This document shows positions 23,770 to 32,938 of a stretch of DNA of 59,431 bases, piece after piece; position 1 is the first letter of the stretch, and every line of letters begins with the position of its first letter. The stretch comes from Planctomycetota bacterium (lineage in GTDB: Bacteria > Planctomycetota > Planctomycetia > Gemmatales > Gemmataceae), in the NCBI GenBank assembly GCA_021413735.1, contig JAIOPV010000221.1:1-59431 (forward strand), given 5' to 3'. The position numbers and the translations under genes are program-made. Below the pieces are notes generated by a model. It was not told the origin of the DNA, made no database searches, and saw nothing but the letters and a program-made list of their open reading frames with translations.

Positions 23770-23834
23770 GTGCCCGGACTCCGTGTTCGTTCCGGGCTAT
23801 TATCGGGAGCGATGTGCATGCGGCCACCAGCGCA

Positions 23835-24866
23835 TCACCAGTCGCCTGGCAGGTTCTCGCCGCCAGCACGAGTCGAGAGCGAACGAAGTGCGGTGATGTC
23901 GATGCTGTCGCGAAGGAAACGAACGCTGCCGTCGGCGAGGGAGATGTTCGCGCCACCGGGGTGGTAACTGCCGATCGCGCCGAGCCGTGCCCACCATTGC
24001 GGGCCGAGCGTTGCCCATGCGATCTTTGGCGGCGGCGGCGGAATCATCGGCGGCGGTGGCGGAATCGGCGGCGTGTAAACGGACCCATGTTTGTAGCCGA
24101 CGTTGGCGGTCGATCCGATGAGGCTTCCCGCGACGTTCGGGCCTGGAGGCGGTGCCCAGACCATGTAAGTCGAAGCGGGTTGAAGTTGCGGCATCGGCGG
24201 CGTGTCGAACGGTGCGATCAAGTACGAGTCGAGGGCCGTATCCCCGACGATCCGTTCGCCGAAGAGGAGCGTATTGCTGGTGCCGTCGGCGATGTCGAGA
24301 ATGCGAACGCCGCACTGATTAGCCTTCGGTTTCGACCCCGGGCCAGTCGTGGAGAACACGCCATCGACCGGTGACAAATCGGGCGGAAATGGCTGCGTCC
24401 CGCCATTCCCGCCGTAGGTACACAGACCGTATTTACCCGTCGTGAGGCCAGCGGGTGTCTCTGCCCCTTGGTGGCTCGGGCAGATGTACGTTTTCAACAC
24501 GGTGCCCGCGAGTGAGGTTCCGTTCGCTGTGGGGTTTGTGAAGTCCCACTGCCGATACAGCGGGTCTTGCTCGATCTGCGGGAGGAGTTCCACGAACAGC
24601 GAAGTATAGCGTGCCCCGCCCTGGTCGATGCCACCGGGGAACTTGTTGTTGACGTCGTGGTAGTTGTGAGCCGCGAGGGAGATTTGCTTCATGTTGCTCT
24701 GGCACCGCAACCGGCTGGCGGCTTCGCGAACTTTCTGCACGGCCGGTAGCAACAATCCGATCAGCACGGCGATAATCGCGATCACGACCAACAGTTCGAT
24801 CAACGTGAACCCCGTTCGCGGAGCAGCACGGCGAGCGTGGCCAGCGTGATGATCGAACTCGGACAT
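23835..24866 (-). CDS. DUF1559 pseudopilin-like protein
   Basis: 343 aa from the ATG at 24866. After a short leader comes a type IV prepilin signal (TGFTLIELLVVIAIIAVLIG), expected to be cut by prepilin peptidase before the Phe. LLLPAVQKVREAASRLRCQNN-like text then leads to the DUF1559 domain, with FPGG, the CPSH motif and the C-terminal block NISLADGSVRFL. Dozens of such proteins occur per planctomycete genome, and they probably form envelope fibres or a pseudopilus-like structure. A Pro/Gly run near residue 300 is a local oddity. It is divergent from the sulfotransferase gene. Confidence 0.92.
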   Translation of the reverse strand: MSEFDHHAGHARRAAPRTGFTLIELLVVIAIIAVLIGLLLPAVQKVREAASRLRCQSNMKQISLAAHNYHDVNNKFPGGIDQGGARYTSLFVELLPQIEQDPLYRQWDFTNPTANGTSLAGTVLKTYICPSHQGAETPAGLTTGKYGLCTYGGNGGTQPFPPDLSPVDGVFSTTGPGSKPKANQCGVRILDIADGTSNTLLFGERIVGDTALDSYLIAPFDTPPMPQLQPASTYMVWAPPPGPNVAGSLIGSTANVGYKHGSVYTPPIPPPPPMIPPPPPKIAWATLGPQWWARLGAIGSYHPGGANISLADGSVRFLRDSIDITALRSLSTRAGGENLPGDW

Positions 24867-25115
24867 GCGAAACTCAGAGAGTCGCTGAAAGATTACCTCA
24901 TGATGCCTTATTTGCGGCAGCGAGTCCACAGAAGCGCTGTGAAAACGTGATGAGGTTGCGTCGGCCGGCGCCTCTCCTTCATCAGTGGTACTTTGGGAAT
25001 TAGTCATTCCTTCGTTATTGGTGGCTCCTTCGTCATTTGCGGAGAGGGTTGCCACGCACGGCATATTCGATTCACTGGTGTAGTCGCCCTGATGTTGGAA
25101 ATGTTTGGGATGCCC

Positions 25116-26258
25116 ATGTCTGCGGTCGCAGAAACACCGACTCCGCCACGTTCCCCAGCGAAACCGCGTTCACGTCGATGGTCGCCGCGATTCCTTCAGG
25201 GAACCGACGCGATCACCTGGGCTCGGCTGATCTGGCGAAGTCGCTTCACCGTTCACCCGCGTTACTGGTACATCGCCGGAATCGTGTCGCCTGCCTCGAC
25301 GATGAATCTGGTTTTTCGCTGGATTCAGAACAGCATGTACGGCGAAGAACTTGCACGCACGAATTTCGACAAACAGCCGCTGTTCGTGATCGGTCACTGG
25401 CGAACCGGAACGACGCTGCTGCACGAGTTGTTGATTCAGGATCCGCAGTTCAACTACCCGGATTTCTTTGCGTGCTTCAACCCGAATCACCGACTGCTCA
25501 CGGAGCGATTCTTCAAGACGTATGCGAAGTGGATGGCTCCCGAACAGCGCCCGATGGACAACATGGCCGCCGGTTGGGATCGCCCGCAAGAAGATGAATT
25601 CGCGCTGTGCCTGCTTGGGCTGCCAAGTACGTACATCGACGTCGCGTTTCCGCAGAGTGCGCCGATGTATCCGGGGTCGCTCGATCTGTCGGGGCTGTCG
25701 CCAAGCGAACTGAAACACTGGAAACGGAGCTTCGTGAAATTCCTTCAGACGATCAGTTTCCGCGACGACCGCCGACTTGTGCTGAAATCGCCACCACACA
25801 CGGCCCGCATTCCGACGTTGCTCGACCTGTTCCCGGATGCCCGTTTCCTGCACATCGTCCGCGATCCGTATGTTGTGTTCCCTTCGACCGTGAATCTGTG
25901 GAACTCACTGACGAGCCGCCAGTGCCTCCAAACGCCGCCCAAGACCGGCACCGAGGAGAAAGTGTTGCGTGAGTTCCGTGTGATCTATGATCGCCTGGAA
26001 GAAGCGCGGCCACTGCTGAAGCCGGGCCGCTTTCATGAATTGCGTTACGAGGAGTTGGTGAAGAACCCGGTTGGTGAAATGCAGAAGGTGTACGCAGCGT
26101 TGGAACTGGAGGGCTATGACGAAGCGCAACTGCGTATCGAGCAATACGTGAAGCAGACGACCGGTTACGAGACAAACAAGTACGCGATCACGCCCGAGCA
26201 ACGCGAGAAGGTGAAGCGAGAGTGGGGCGACGTGATTCGGCGGTATGGGTATGGGTGA
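25116..26258 (+). CDS. Sulfotransferase family protein
   Basis: About 380 aa; in-frame ATGs at 25092, 25101, 25110 and 25116 are all possible, and 25116 has GGGA six bases upstream. The PAPS 5'-phosphosulfate loop is FVIGHWRTGTTLLHELL. The 3'-phosphate site is HIVRDPYVVFPSTVNLW. The domain order and LRYEELVKNP agree with the Sulfotransfer_3 family, which moves sulfate from PAPS to sugars, lipids or peptides. Planctomycetes are rich in sulfated glycans, so a polysaccharide acceptor is plausible but not shown. Confidence 0.85.
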   Translation: MSAVAETPTPPRSPAKPRSRRWSPRFLQGTDAITWARLIWRSRFTVHPRYWYIAGIVSPASTMNLVFRWIQNSMYGEELARTNFDKQPLFVIGHWRTGTTLLHELLIQDPQFNYPDFFACFNPNHRLLTERFFKTYAKWMAPEQRPMDNMAAGWDRPQEDEFALCLLGLPSTYIDVAFPQSAPMYPGSLDLSGLSPSELKHWKRSFVKFLQTISFRDDRRLVLKSPPHTARIPTLLDLFPDARFLHIVRDPYVVFPSTVNLWNSLTSRQCLQTPPKTGTEEKVLREFRVIYDRLEEARPLLKPGRFHELRYEELVKNPVGEMQKVYAALELEGYDEAQLRIEQYVKQTTGYETNKYAITPEQREKVKREWGDVIRRYGYG

Positions 26259-26404
26259 AGTCTTCCCTCCGTGGACCGCAAGCGGCCCCGTTCTGAAGCG
26301 AAACTTCGCTTTCCCATTTCCAACCGCCTTGCTGACTGTCACAATACACCTACCGCCTGTTGTCGCTTCTCTCACATTCACCGCATCATCCACCCGAGTT
26401 GCCG

Positions 26405-27793
26405 ATGCGATTCCCTCTGCCGTCCGTCAATCGCCGCAATTTCCTGAGTCTCAGCGCTGCCGGGTTGCTGTCACTTCCCAAGTGGCAGCCGGCGTTCGCT
26501 GCCGGGAAGAAGGCGAGCGCGAAGTCGATTCTGGTGATCTTCGAGCAGGGCGGTGTGTCGCACATGGACACCTTTGACCCCAAACCCGAAGCCCCCGCCG
26601 AACACCGCACTCCCTTTGAAACGATCAACACCGTTGTTCCCGGAATGCGTTTCACGGAACTGCTGACCCGCACCGCGAAACACGCCAACAAGCTCTCGGT
26701 GGTGCGCTGCATGACGCAACCGAAACCCGGCATCGGGAACAGTCACCCCAAGGGTTCGCAGTATATTTTCAGCGGCGAATCGCCGGGCGGTCCGGAAGAG
26801 ATGCCCGATATCGGTTCGGTGGTGTCGAAACGCATCGGCAGCGAGGCCCGCAACCTTCCGCCATACATCATGGTGCCGGGCACGAGCGAGCAAGAGTACA
26901 ACACGCACGTCGGGTTCTTGCCACCGCAACACCGCGTCTTCAAGACCGGTGGCAAGCCCCATGATCCCGCATGGAGCGTTCCGAATCTCGCACTCGCGGG
27001 CATCGCTCCGGAACGCTTCAAGGATCGCGCCGACCTGCTCAGTAACCTCGACATCGGCATTCCAGGAGCTGACAAAGCCAAGGATGCCAAGACGCTGGCG
27101 AGCATGCGAGATCAGGCCGAGGACATGCTGACGAACCCGGCGACGCGAAAGGCGTTCGACCTGAAGGCCGAGCCGCAGAAAATTCGCGAAAGCTACGGTC
27201 TCGGCCATCGTGGGCAGTGTTACTTACTCGGTCGCAAGCTGATCGAATCCGGCGTACGATTCGTGACGATTGATTGCCGTGAACCGCCGGCGAAGGAGTA
27301 CCCCGGCGGCGGCAACATGAACTGGGATCACCACGACCACATCTATTCGACCTCCGACACCAAGATTAAAGGCGGCGGCGCGGGTGCGGGTCGGTGGGGT
27401 ATTCAGACGTGGCCGATGATGGGCAGCACCGATCTGGCATTCTCGGCGTTGCTCGAAGACATGGGGCAGCGTGGCTTGCTCGAAGAAACGCTGCTCTGCT
27501 TTGTGACGGAGTTCGGCCGCACGCCTCGCATCAACGACCGCAAGGGCCGCGACCACTGGACGCATGCGTTCAGTTTCGCGTTCGCGGGTGCTGGCGTGCC
27601 GGGTGGTCAGGTGGTTGGCGAAACTGACCGCGAGGGCGGCTACATCGTTAGCTCGAAGGCGTACACGATCGAAGATTACGCGGTGACGCTGTACGAGAAA
27701 CTCGGCATCGACACTACGAAGCCGCTGCACACGCCCGCTGGCCGCCCGATCTATCCGGGCAAAGACGGCCACGCCATCAGCGAAATAATGTGA
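26405..27793 (+). CDS. DUF1501 protein with Tat signal
   Basis: 462 aa from the ATG at 26405. The N-terminus NRRNFLSLSAAGLLSL is a twin-arginine signal. The body matches DUF1501: LVIFEQGGVSHMDTFDPKP, PNHP-type blocks and the C-terminal FVTEFGRTPRIN followed by GRDHW, with His/Asp residues like those of alkaline phosphatase superfamily members. In planctomycetes these genes almost always pair with a DUF1549/DUF1553 gene, as here. The biochemical role is unknown. An exported hydrolase working with cytochromes is a guess. A 155-bp gap with a palindrome separates it from the partner. Confidence 0.92.
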   Translation: MRFPLPSVNRRNFLSLSAAGLLSLPKWQPAFAAGKKASAKSILVIFEQGGVSHMDTFDPKPEAPAEHRTPFETINTVVPGMRFTELLTRTAKHANKLSVVRCMTQPKPGIGNSHPKGSQYIFSGESPGGPEEMPDIGSVVSKRIGSEARNLPPYIMVPGTSEQEYNTHVGFLPPQHRVFKTGGKPHDPAWSVPNLALAGIAPERFKDRADLLSNLDIGIPGADKAKDAKTLASMRDQAEDMLTNPATRKAFDLKAEPQKIRESYGLGHRGQCYLLGRKLIESGVRFVTIDCREPPAKEYPGGGNMNWDHHDHIYSTSDTKIKGGGAGAGRWGIQTWPMMGSTDLAFSALLEDMGQRGLLEETLLCFVTEFGRTPRINDRKGRDHWTHAFSFAFAGAGVPGGQVVGETDREGGYIVSSKAYTIEDYAVTLYEKLGIDTTKPLHTPAGRPIYPGKDGHAISEIM

Positions 27794-27806
27794 TCGGTTT
27801 TGAGAG

Positions 27807-27905
27807 TGGTCCGCTCGCTCCGCGAGCGGCTGCGGTGCGTCTGAACTGACCCCCCATGTGGAATTGGTCCCAAAGGGTAGACCCGCTCGCGGAGCGAGCG
27901 GACCA
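27807..27905. repeat. Inverted repeat with perfect 23-bp arms
   Basis: Arms 27807-27829 and 27883-27905 (TGGTCCGCTCGCTCCGCGAG type) are 53 bp apart and match perfectly. Each arm also folds on itself (CGCTC / GAGCG). It lies between the DUF1501 and DUF1549 genes on the same strand. It may be a partial terminator or an RNA stability element. Confidence 0.9.
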
Positions 27906-27948
27906 CATTAAAGCCATAGCAGCGTTTGACCCCAACGAAGCACACTCC

Positions 27949-30390
27949 ATGTTCTGCACGATACTCCTGGCCGCAACCCTCGCCGCACCGACGGATGTGC
28001 CGAATCGCGTCGAGGTGTATCCACCGAAGGTCACGCTCGCGTCGAAGCGGGCGGCGGTGCAACTCGTCGTCACGGGGCACTTCGCGAACGGCGAAACGCG
28101 CGACCTCACCCGCGACGCGACGTTCACGCCATCCGCTGAGAGCGTCGAAGTTCGTGGCGGTGTGGCGTTCCCCAAGAAGGACGGCAAGGCCGAGATCGCG
28201 GTGAAGGTCGGCGAGCAAACACTGAAAATTCCCGTGGAGGTGAGCGGACAGACGAACCCCGATCCGATTCGCTTTCGCACGGAAACGCTCGCTGTTCTCA
28301 CAAGGCACGGCTGCAACGCAGGCTCGTGCCACGGCTCCCCCGAAGGCAAAGGCGGGTTTCGCCTGTCGCTGTTCGGCTACGACCCGCTGATCGACGCCGA
28401 GAGCCTGGTGCGTGGTGGGTTGAATCGCCGCGTCGATGCGTTCAGCCCAGCGGATAGCCTCGCGTTGAAGAAGCCTCTGATGCGGGTGCCGCACATCGGC
28501 GGGAAGAAGCTGAACAAGACCGATCTCGGCTATCGGGTGCTGCTCGACTGGATCGCCGAGGGTGCGAAGACCAACGACGAGAAGCAGGCCGCCTGCGTGA
28601 AACTGGTCGTGTATCCGGGGCCGAGCCGCATCTTGCGTTCGCCGCACATGAGCCAGCAACTCAGCGTGATCGCCAACTTCGCCGACGGCACCACCCGCGA
28701 TGTCACCACGCTGGCGACGATCGAGGTGTCGCACAAGGAAATTCTGTCGGTGTCCGATTCGGTGCTGGTCACGGGCCTGAAACGCGGGCAGGGTGCGGTG
28801 TCGGTGCGATACCTGAACCACCTCGAATCCGTGCACTTCACCGTCACCGAAGACGTGCCGGGGTTCGTGTGGCCGAGCCTGCCAGAAACGAACTTTGTCG
28901 ATCAGCACGTTCACGCGAAGCTCAAGCAACTGCAGGTAATGCCGTCGGGGTCGTGCGACGACGCCACGTTCCTCCGGCGGGTGTATCTCGACCTGACGGG
29001 GTTGTTGCCGCCCGGCGAGAAGGCGAAAGCGTTCCTCGCGGAAACCGCCAAAGACAAGCGTTCCAAGGTGATTGACGAGTTGCTGGAGTCGGAAGAGTTC
29101 GCCCGCTACTGGGCACTGCGAACCGCCGACCTGCTCCGGGTGAACGCGAAGACGCTACCCGAAGGGCGTGCGGAACTGTTCGCGGAGTTCTTGATTGACG
29201 GCTACCGCAAGAACACGCCGTTCGACAAAGTCGCCACCGAGATTCTGACCGCCAGCGGCGACGCAACCAAGGTTCCCGCCGCGAACTACTTCCTCGCAAC
29301 GCCCGTGCTCGAAGACCTCGCCGAGACGACCGCTCAGTTGTTCATGGGCTCGCGAGTGAACTGTGCGAAGTGCCACAACCACCCGTTCGAGAACTGGACA
29401 CAGGAAGACTACTACAGCATCGCCGCTGTGTTCGTGCGGGTAAAGAAAGCTGGCAAGGTCGTGACCGTCACGCCGACTGGCGAGACGAAACACCCCACGA
29501 GTGGCAAGACGCTGTCGCCGTTCGGAGCCGGGGCAACTGATGCCAAAGCCGACCGACGTATTGCGTTCGCGGCGTGGCTCACGAAGCCTGGGAATCCGTT
29601 CTTCGCACGGGTGGAAGTGAACCGTACATGGGCACGGCTGTTCGGTCGCGGCATCGTTCACCCCGTCGATGACTTCCGTTCGTCGAACCCGCCGGCGATT
29701 CCAGATTTACTCGATTCGCTGGCGGTGGAGTTCGAGAAATCCGGCTTCGACCGCAAGCAAGTTGTGCGGTTAATCTGCAATAGCCAGACGTATCAGCGTT
29801 CGACCGCGACGAACAAGTTCAACGAGGAAGACGAGGCACTCTTTTCGCACTACCCGATTCGCCGCTTGACAGCCGAACAGATGCAGGACGCCATCGGTTA
29901 CACGGCCGGCAGTCTCGTTCCGCCATCGGAACTGACTATCGCACTTGCGAAGGCCGAAAAGGACGCGACGGCAGCGCCGAACGACAAGGGGAAGCAGGCG
30001 GCGTTCAAGAAACTGCGTGCCCGCACCGAGTACGCGACACAGCGGCTCACGCCGGAGCAGTCGCCATTCCTGATGGCGTTCGGGCAGCCGAAGCGTGAGA
30101 GTCCGTGTGCCTGCGAACGCATCGACGAGCCGACCGTCGATCAGGCACTGCAATTGCTCAACGGTCCGCTGGTCAACGGTCGGCTCACGGGGGCAGCGGG
30201 TGAGTACGCGAAGTTCGCCGACGCAGAGTTGATCGAACGACTGTGGCTGGCGGCGTTCTCGCGGATGCCTACCGAGGCCGAACGGAAAAAGGTGGCCGAG
30301 CATTTGAAACGCAGCGAGAACCGCCCGGATGCCATGCGTGATCTCGTTTGGGCGATCATCAACACCCGCGAGTTCCTGCTGCAACACTGA
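27949..30390 (+). CDS. DUF1549/DUF1553 protein with Big_2 domain and cytochrome-like motifs
   Basis: 813 aa from the ATG at 27949, with a signal peptide (MFCTILLAATLAAP). A BIG2-like domain (VEVYPPKVTLASKRAAVQLV) comes first. A CNAGSCHG motif then gives a CxxxCH-type haem or metal site. A second Ig-like region is followed by DUF1549 (RRVYLDLTGLLPPGEKAKAFL, VNCAKCHNHPFENWTQEDYY) and DUF1553 (NRTWARLFGRGIVHPVDDFR, ending near REFLLQH). It belongs to the DUF1501 partner set. It ends 12 bp before the WD40 gene, so these are co-transcribed. The role is unknown, probably periplasmic electron transfer or polymer degradation. Confidence 0.92.
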   Translation: MFCTILLAATLAAPTDVPNRVEVYPPKVTLASKRAAVQLVVTGHFANGETRDLTRDATFTPSAESVEVRGGVAFPKKDGKAEIAVKVGEQTLKIPVEVSGQTNPDPIRFRTETLAVLTRHGCNAGSCHGSPEGKGGFRLSLFGYDPLIDAESLVRGGLNRRVDAFSPADSLALKKPLMRVPHIGGKKLNKTDLGYRVLLDWIAEGAKTNDEKQAACVKLVVYPGPSRILRSPHMSQQLSVIANFADGTTRDVTTLATIEVSHKEILSVSDSVLVTGLKRGQGAVSVRYLNHLESVHFTVTEDVPGFVWPSLPETNFVDQHVHAKLKQLQVMPSGSCDDATFLRRVYLDLTGLLPPGEKAKAFLAETAKDKRSKVIDELLESEEFARYWALRTADLLRVNAKTLPEGRAELFAEFLIDGYRKNTPFDKVATEILTASGDATKVPAANYFLATPVLEDLAETTAQLFMGSRVNCAKCHNHPFENWTQEDYYSIAAVFVRVKKAGKVVTVTPTGETKHPTSGKTLSPFGAGATDAKADRRIAFAAWLTKPGNPFFARVEVNRTWARLFGRGIVHPVDDFRSSNPPAIPDLLDSLAVEFEKSGFDRKQVVRLICNSQTYQRSTATNKFNEEDEALFSHYPIRRLTAEQMQDAIGYTAGSLVPPSELTIALAKAEKDATAAPNDKGKQAAFKKLRARTEYATQRLTPEQSPFLMAFGQPKRESPCACERIDEPTVDQALQLLNGPLVNGRLTGAAGEYAKFADAELIERLWLAAFSRMPTEAERKKVAEHLKRSENRPDAMRDLVWAIINTREFLLQH

Positions 30391-30402
30391 GGACAGCGAA
30401 CG

Positions 30403-31365
30403 ATGCTGACACTGGCCGGCCACAAGGGGGACGTACGAACCGTGGCGTTCGCGCCTGACGGCAGTCTTATCTCCGGGGGTAGCGACCGCACTGTCCGCGT
30501 GTGGAACCCGGTCACCGGCGAGTGCCGCACGACGGTGAAGGCGGGTCAGATTGTCTACGCCGTGGCCGTTTCGCCGGATGGCAAGACGTTCGCCTGGGGA
30601 GGCCGCCCCGCATCGGGTGCTGTGACGAGTGCCGTGCAACTCGCCGATGCCACCGGCAAGAAAACTCGCAAGCTGGAGTTCGCGACCACCGGCATTGTCT
30701 CGCGGTTCGATACCGTCAGCATGACGTTACACACGGAAGAGCAACCGATGGCCCGCTCTGTCTGGGGGCTGGCGTTCTCGACCGATGGGAAGTACCTGGC
30801 AGCGGCGGTTCGCAGGCCCGGCAGCGCGAACATCCCATACGGAGCAGGTGGGTGTTTCTGGACTGTGAATGAGAAGTCTGAAGCCCACGCCCTTCCAGGC
30901 AACGACATCTACGCTCTCGCGTTTGCCACGGTTGGCCACGCGCTCGCTGTCACGAGTGAACAATCGGTTCTGTTCCTGGACCGACCGGAGGCCACAGAGG
31001 CTGTGACCTACCCACTGACGGCCAACTGGTCGGCTGGAGTTGCGTTCATTCCGGGGTCGGCACTCGCGGTCGTCGCATCGAACAGCTTCTTGGAGTTCGT
31101 GAACCCGACGAAGCGCGAGAAGGTCACTCGCCTCAAGACGGGTTGCAGAACGATCATCGCGCTTGCCGCTTCGCCCGACGGGAAGACGGTGCTGGCCGGA
31201 GGCCGCCCCGGTGCCGTCGAGGTGTACGACACAAAGAGCTTGAAGAAGTTGACCGAGTACGATTTCAAGATTGGCGGCGTCCACGCTCTCGCCTTCGCCC
31301 CGGATGGACTGACGTTCGCCGCGGCCGGAGACGACGGGCTGGTCGTCTGCGATGCAGCCATCTGA
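30403..31365 (+). CDS. WD40 repeat protein
   Basis: 320 aa; the ATG has GAGGA eight bases upstream. It lacks a signal peptide, unlike its neighbours. WD40-type blades are seen as LAGHKGDVRTVAFAPDGSLI, SGGSDRTVRVWNPVTGEC, IALAASPDGKTVLAGGRPG and VHALAFAPDGLTFAAAGDDG. Seven blades would close a propeller; about six can be counted. It probably binds a neighbour from the DUF1501/DUF1549 group. It is separated from the next gene by 37 bp. Confidence 0.85.
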   Translation: MLTLAGHKGDVRTVAFAPDGSLISGGSDRTVRVWNPVTGECRTTVKAGQIVYAVAVSPDGKTFAWGGRPASGAVTSAVQLADATGKKTRKLEFATTGIVSRFDTVSMTLHTEEQPMARSVWGLAFSTDGKYLAAAVRRPGSANIPYGAGGCFWTVNEKSEAHALPGNDIYALAFATVGHALAVTSEQSVLFLDRPEATEAVTYPLTANWSAGVAFIPGSALAVVASNSFLEFVNPTKREKVTRLKTGCRTIIALAASPDGKTVLAGGRPGAVEVYDTKSLKKLTEYDFKIGGVHALAFAPDGLTFAAAGDDGLVVCDAAI

Positions 31366-31402
31366 TTAGCCACACGCATTCACCACCACAGGCACCGACG
31401 AT

Positions 31403-32812
31403 ATGAACCGTTTGCTGATCGCACTGCTCGCCATGCTCGTGCCTACCTCCGTTCGTGCCGCAGACCCGGCGTTCTTGCCGGATGTCGCGCCGGTCATGGT
31501 GTCGCGTTGCGTCAGTTGCCATGGCGGCACGAAGGCTCGCGGCGAGTACAAGCTCAACACTTTCGAGAACCTGCTGAAGCCCGGCGCGTCGGATGCGAAG
31601 CCCGTCGTGCCCGGGAAGCCCGAGGAATCGGAACTGTATCGGCGACTCGTCGCCACTGATCCGAAAGAGCGAATGCCACCCGGCGACGATCCGCTGACGG
31701 CCGAAGAAATCGCGGTTGTAAAGCGTTGGATTGCCGCTGGTGGCAAGTTCGACGGCACCGATCCCGTGGCTTCGCTCAAGTCGATTCTGCCGCCACGCAA
31801 GCATCCCGCCGCACCCGAGAAGTACCCAACACCGGCCCCGGTGTGTGCGATCGCGTTCTCGCCGGACGGCAAGGAACTCACGGTCGGCGGCGTGAACGAA
31901 GTCACAATCTGGGACGCCACGAACGGCAAACTTCTCCGACGACTTCCGAAACAACCGGCCCGCATTCACTCGCTGGCGTACTCCACCGACGGCAAGAAAA
32001 TTCTGCTCGGTGGCGGCACCGTCGGCGAGTACGGCGAAGCCGCGCTGATCGACGCCACGAACGGCAACCGCGAACGTGTGTTCGGGCCGTTCGACGATCT
32101 CGTGTTGAGCGTCGCGTTCTCGCCGGATGGCAAATCCATCGCGGCTGGCAGCGCTGACCGCACCGCTCGCAGTTACCGCATCGCAGACGGAACGGAGGTG
32201 TGGCGCTCGTCACTGCACAACGATTGGGTCACGGCCGTGGCGTACAGTCACGGCGGCAAGTGGCTCGCGACGAGCAGCAAGGACCGCACCGTGAAAGTGC
32301 TCGACGCCGCGACTGGGAAACTGTTCACGACCTACAACGGGCATCGTCGGCAGTTCTCGCCGCACGTCGGGCAGTTGGAGGTGTACGCGGTTGCGTTCGA
32401 TTCGACGGGCACGGCGTACTCGGTGGGTGCGGGGTTGGCGGTGCGAGCGTGGAACCCGGTGAAGGCTCACGACGAGAACGGCAGCGCCGCCGACATGGAG
32501 GAACGTTTCAAGAACGTCGGCCACACGCGGTATCTCGAATACAAGGGAGAGCGGCCGTCGTTCGGGTTGGTGGTTGGTGGTGGTCAGGTCTTCTCAGCGG
32601 GCGGCGACAAAGTCGTGCGTCAGCACGATGCCGCGAGTGGGAAGTTGGTTCGTGAATACGCAGGCCACGCCGACTGGATTTACTCGCTTGCGGTACACCC
32701 TGCGACTGAGCGAATTGCATCCGGTGCGTTCGATGGCGAAGTACGTATCTGCGACACGAAGACGGGCGATCTTGTGGTATCGTTCAAGGCTGCCCCCGGA
32801 TTGGCGAAGTGA
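31403..32812 (+). CDS. Exported cytochrome-like (PSCyt1) and WD40 fusion protein
   Basis: 469 aa. A signal peptide (LLIALLAMLVPTSVRAA) precedes a planctomycete cytochrome-type module with VSRCVSCHGGTKARGEYKL (CxxCH haem site), which continues to RMPPGDDPLTAEEIAVVKRW. WD40 blades then run to the end (VCAIAFSPDGKELTVGG, LSVAFSPDGKSIAAGSADRT, WVTAVAYSHGGKWLATSS, IYSLAVHPATERIASGAFDG). It closes the DUF1501 / DUF1549 / WD40 operon and is probably the haem protein of that set. A 21-bp hairpin follows the stop. Confidence 0.9.
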   Translation: MNRLLIALLAMLVPTSVRAADPAFLPDVAPVMVSRCVSCHGGTKARGEYKLNTFENLLKPGASDAKPVVPGKPEESELYRRLVATDPKERMPPGDDPLTAEEIAVVKRWIAAGGKFDGTDPVASLKSILPPRKHPAAPEKYPTPAPVCAIAFSPDGKELTVGGVNEVTIWDATNGKLLRRLPKQPARIHSLAYSTDGKKILLGGGTVGEYGEAALIDATNGNRERVFGPFDDLVLSVAFSPDGKSIAAGSADRTARSYRIADGTEVWRSSLHNDWVTAVAYSHGGKWLATSSKDRTVKVLDAATGKLFTTYNGHRRQFSPHVGQLEVYAVAFDSTGTAYSVGAGLAVRAWNPVKAHDENGSAADMEERFKNVGHTRYLEYKGERPSFGLVVGGGQVFSAGGDKVVRQHDAASGKLVREYAGHADWIYSLAVHPATERIASGAFDGEVRICDTKTGDLVVSFKAAPGLAK

Positions 32813-32825
32813 AACGCGAGGGACG

Positions 32826-32880
32826 GCGTAGCCGCGACCGAAGGGAACGCTTTCCACGCTCCCTTCGGTCGCGGCTACGC
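32826..32880. terminator. Strong hairpin after the cytochrome-WD40 gene
   Basis: Arms 32826-32846 and 32860-32880 are perfect inverted copies (GCGTAGCCGCGACCGAAGGGA type), followed by GTTTTGG. It begins 14 bp after the stop and is the likely end of the operon. Confidence 0.8.
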
Positions 32881-32938
32881 GTTTTGGCTAACCAACATTA
32901 CAATTCGCCACTGTCCCCCCCTCACGGAACCTCCCGCC

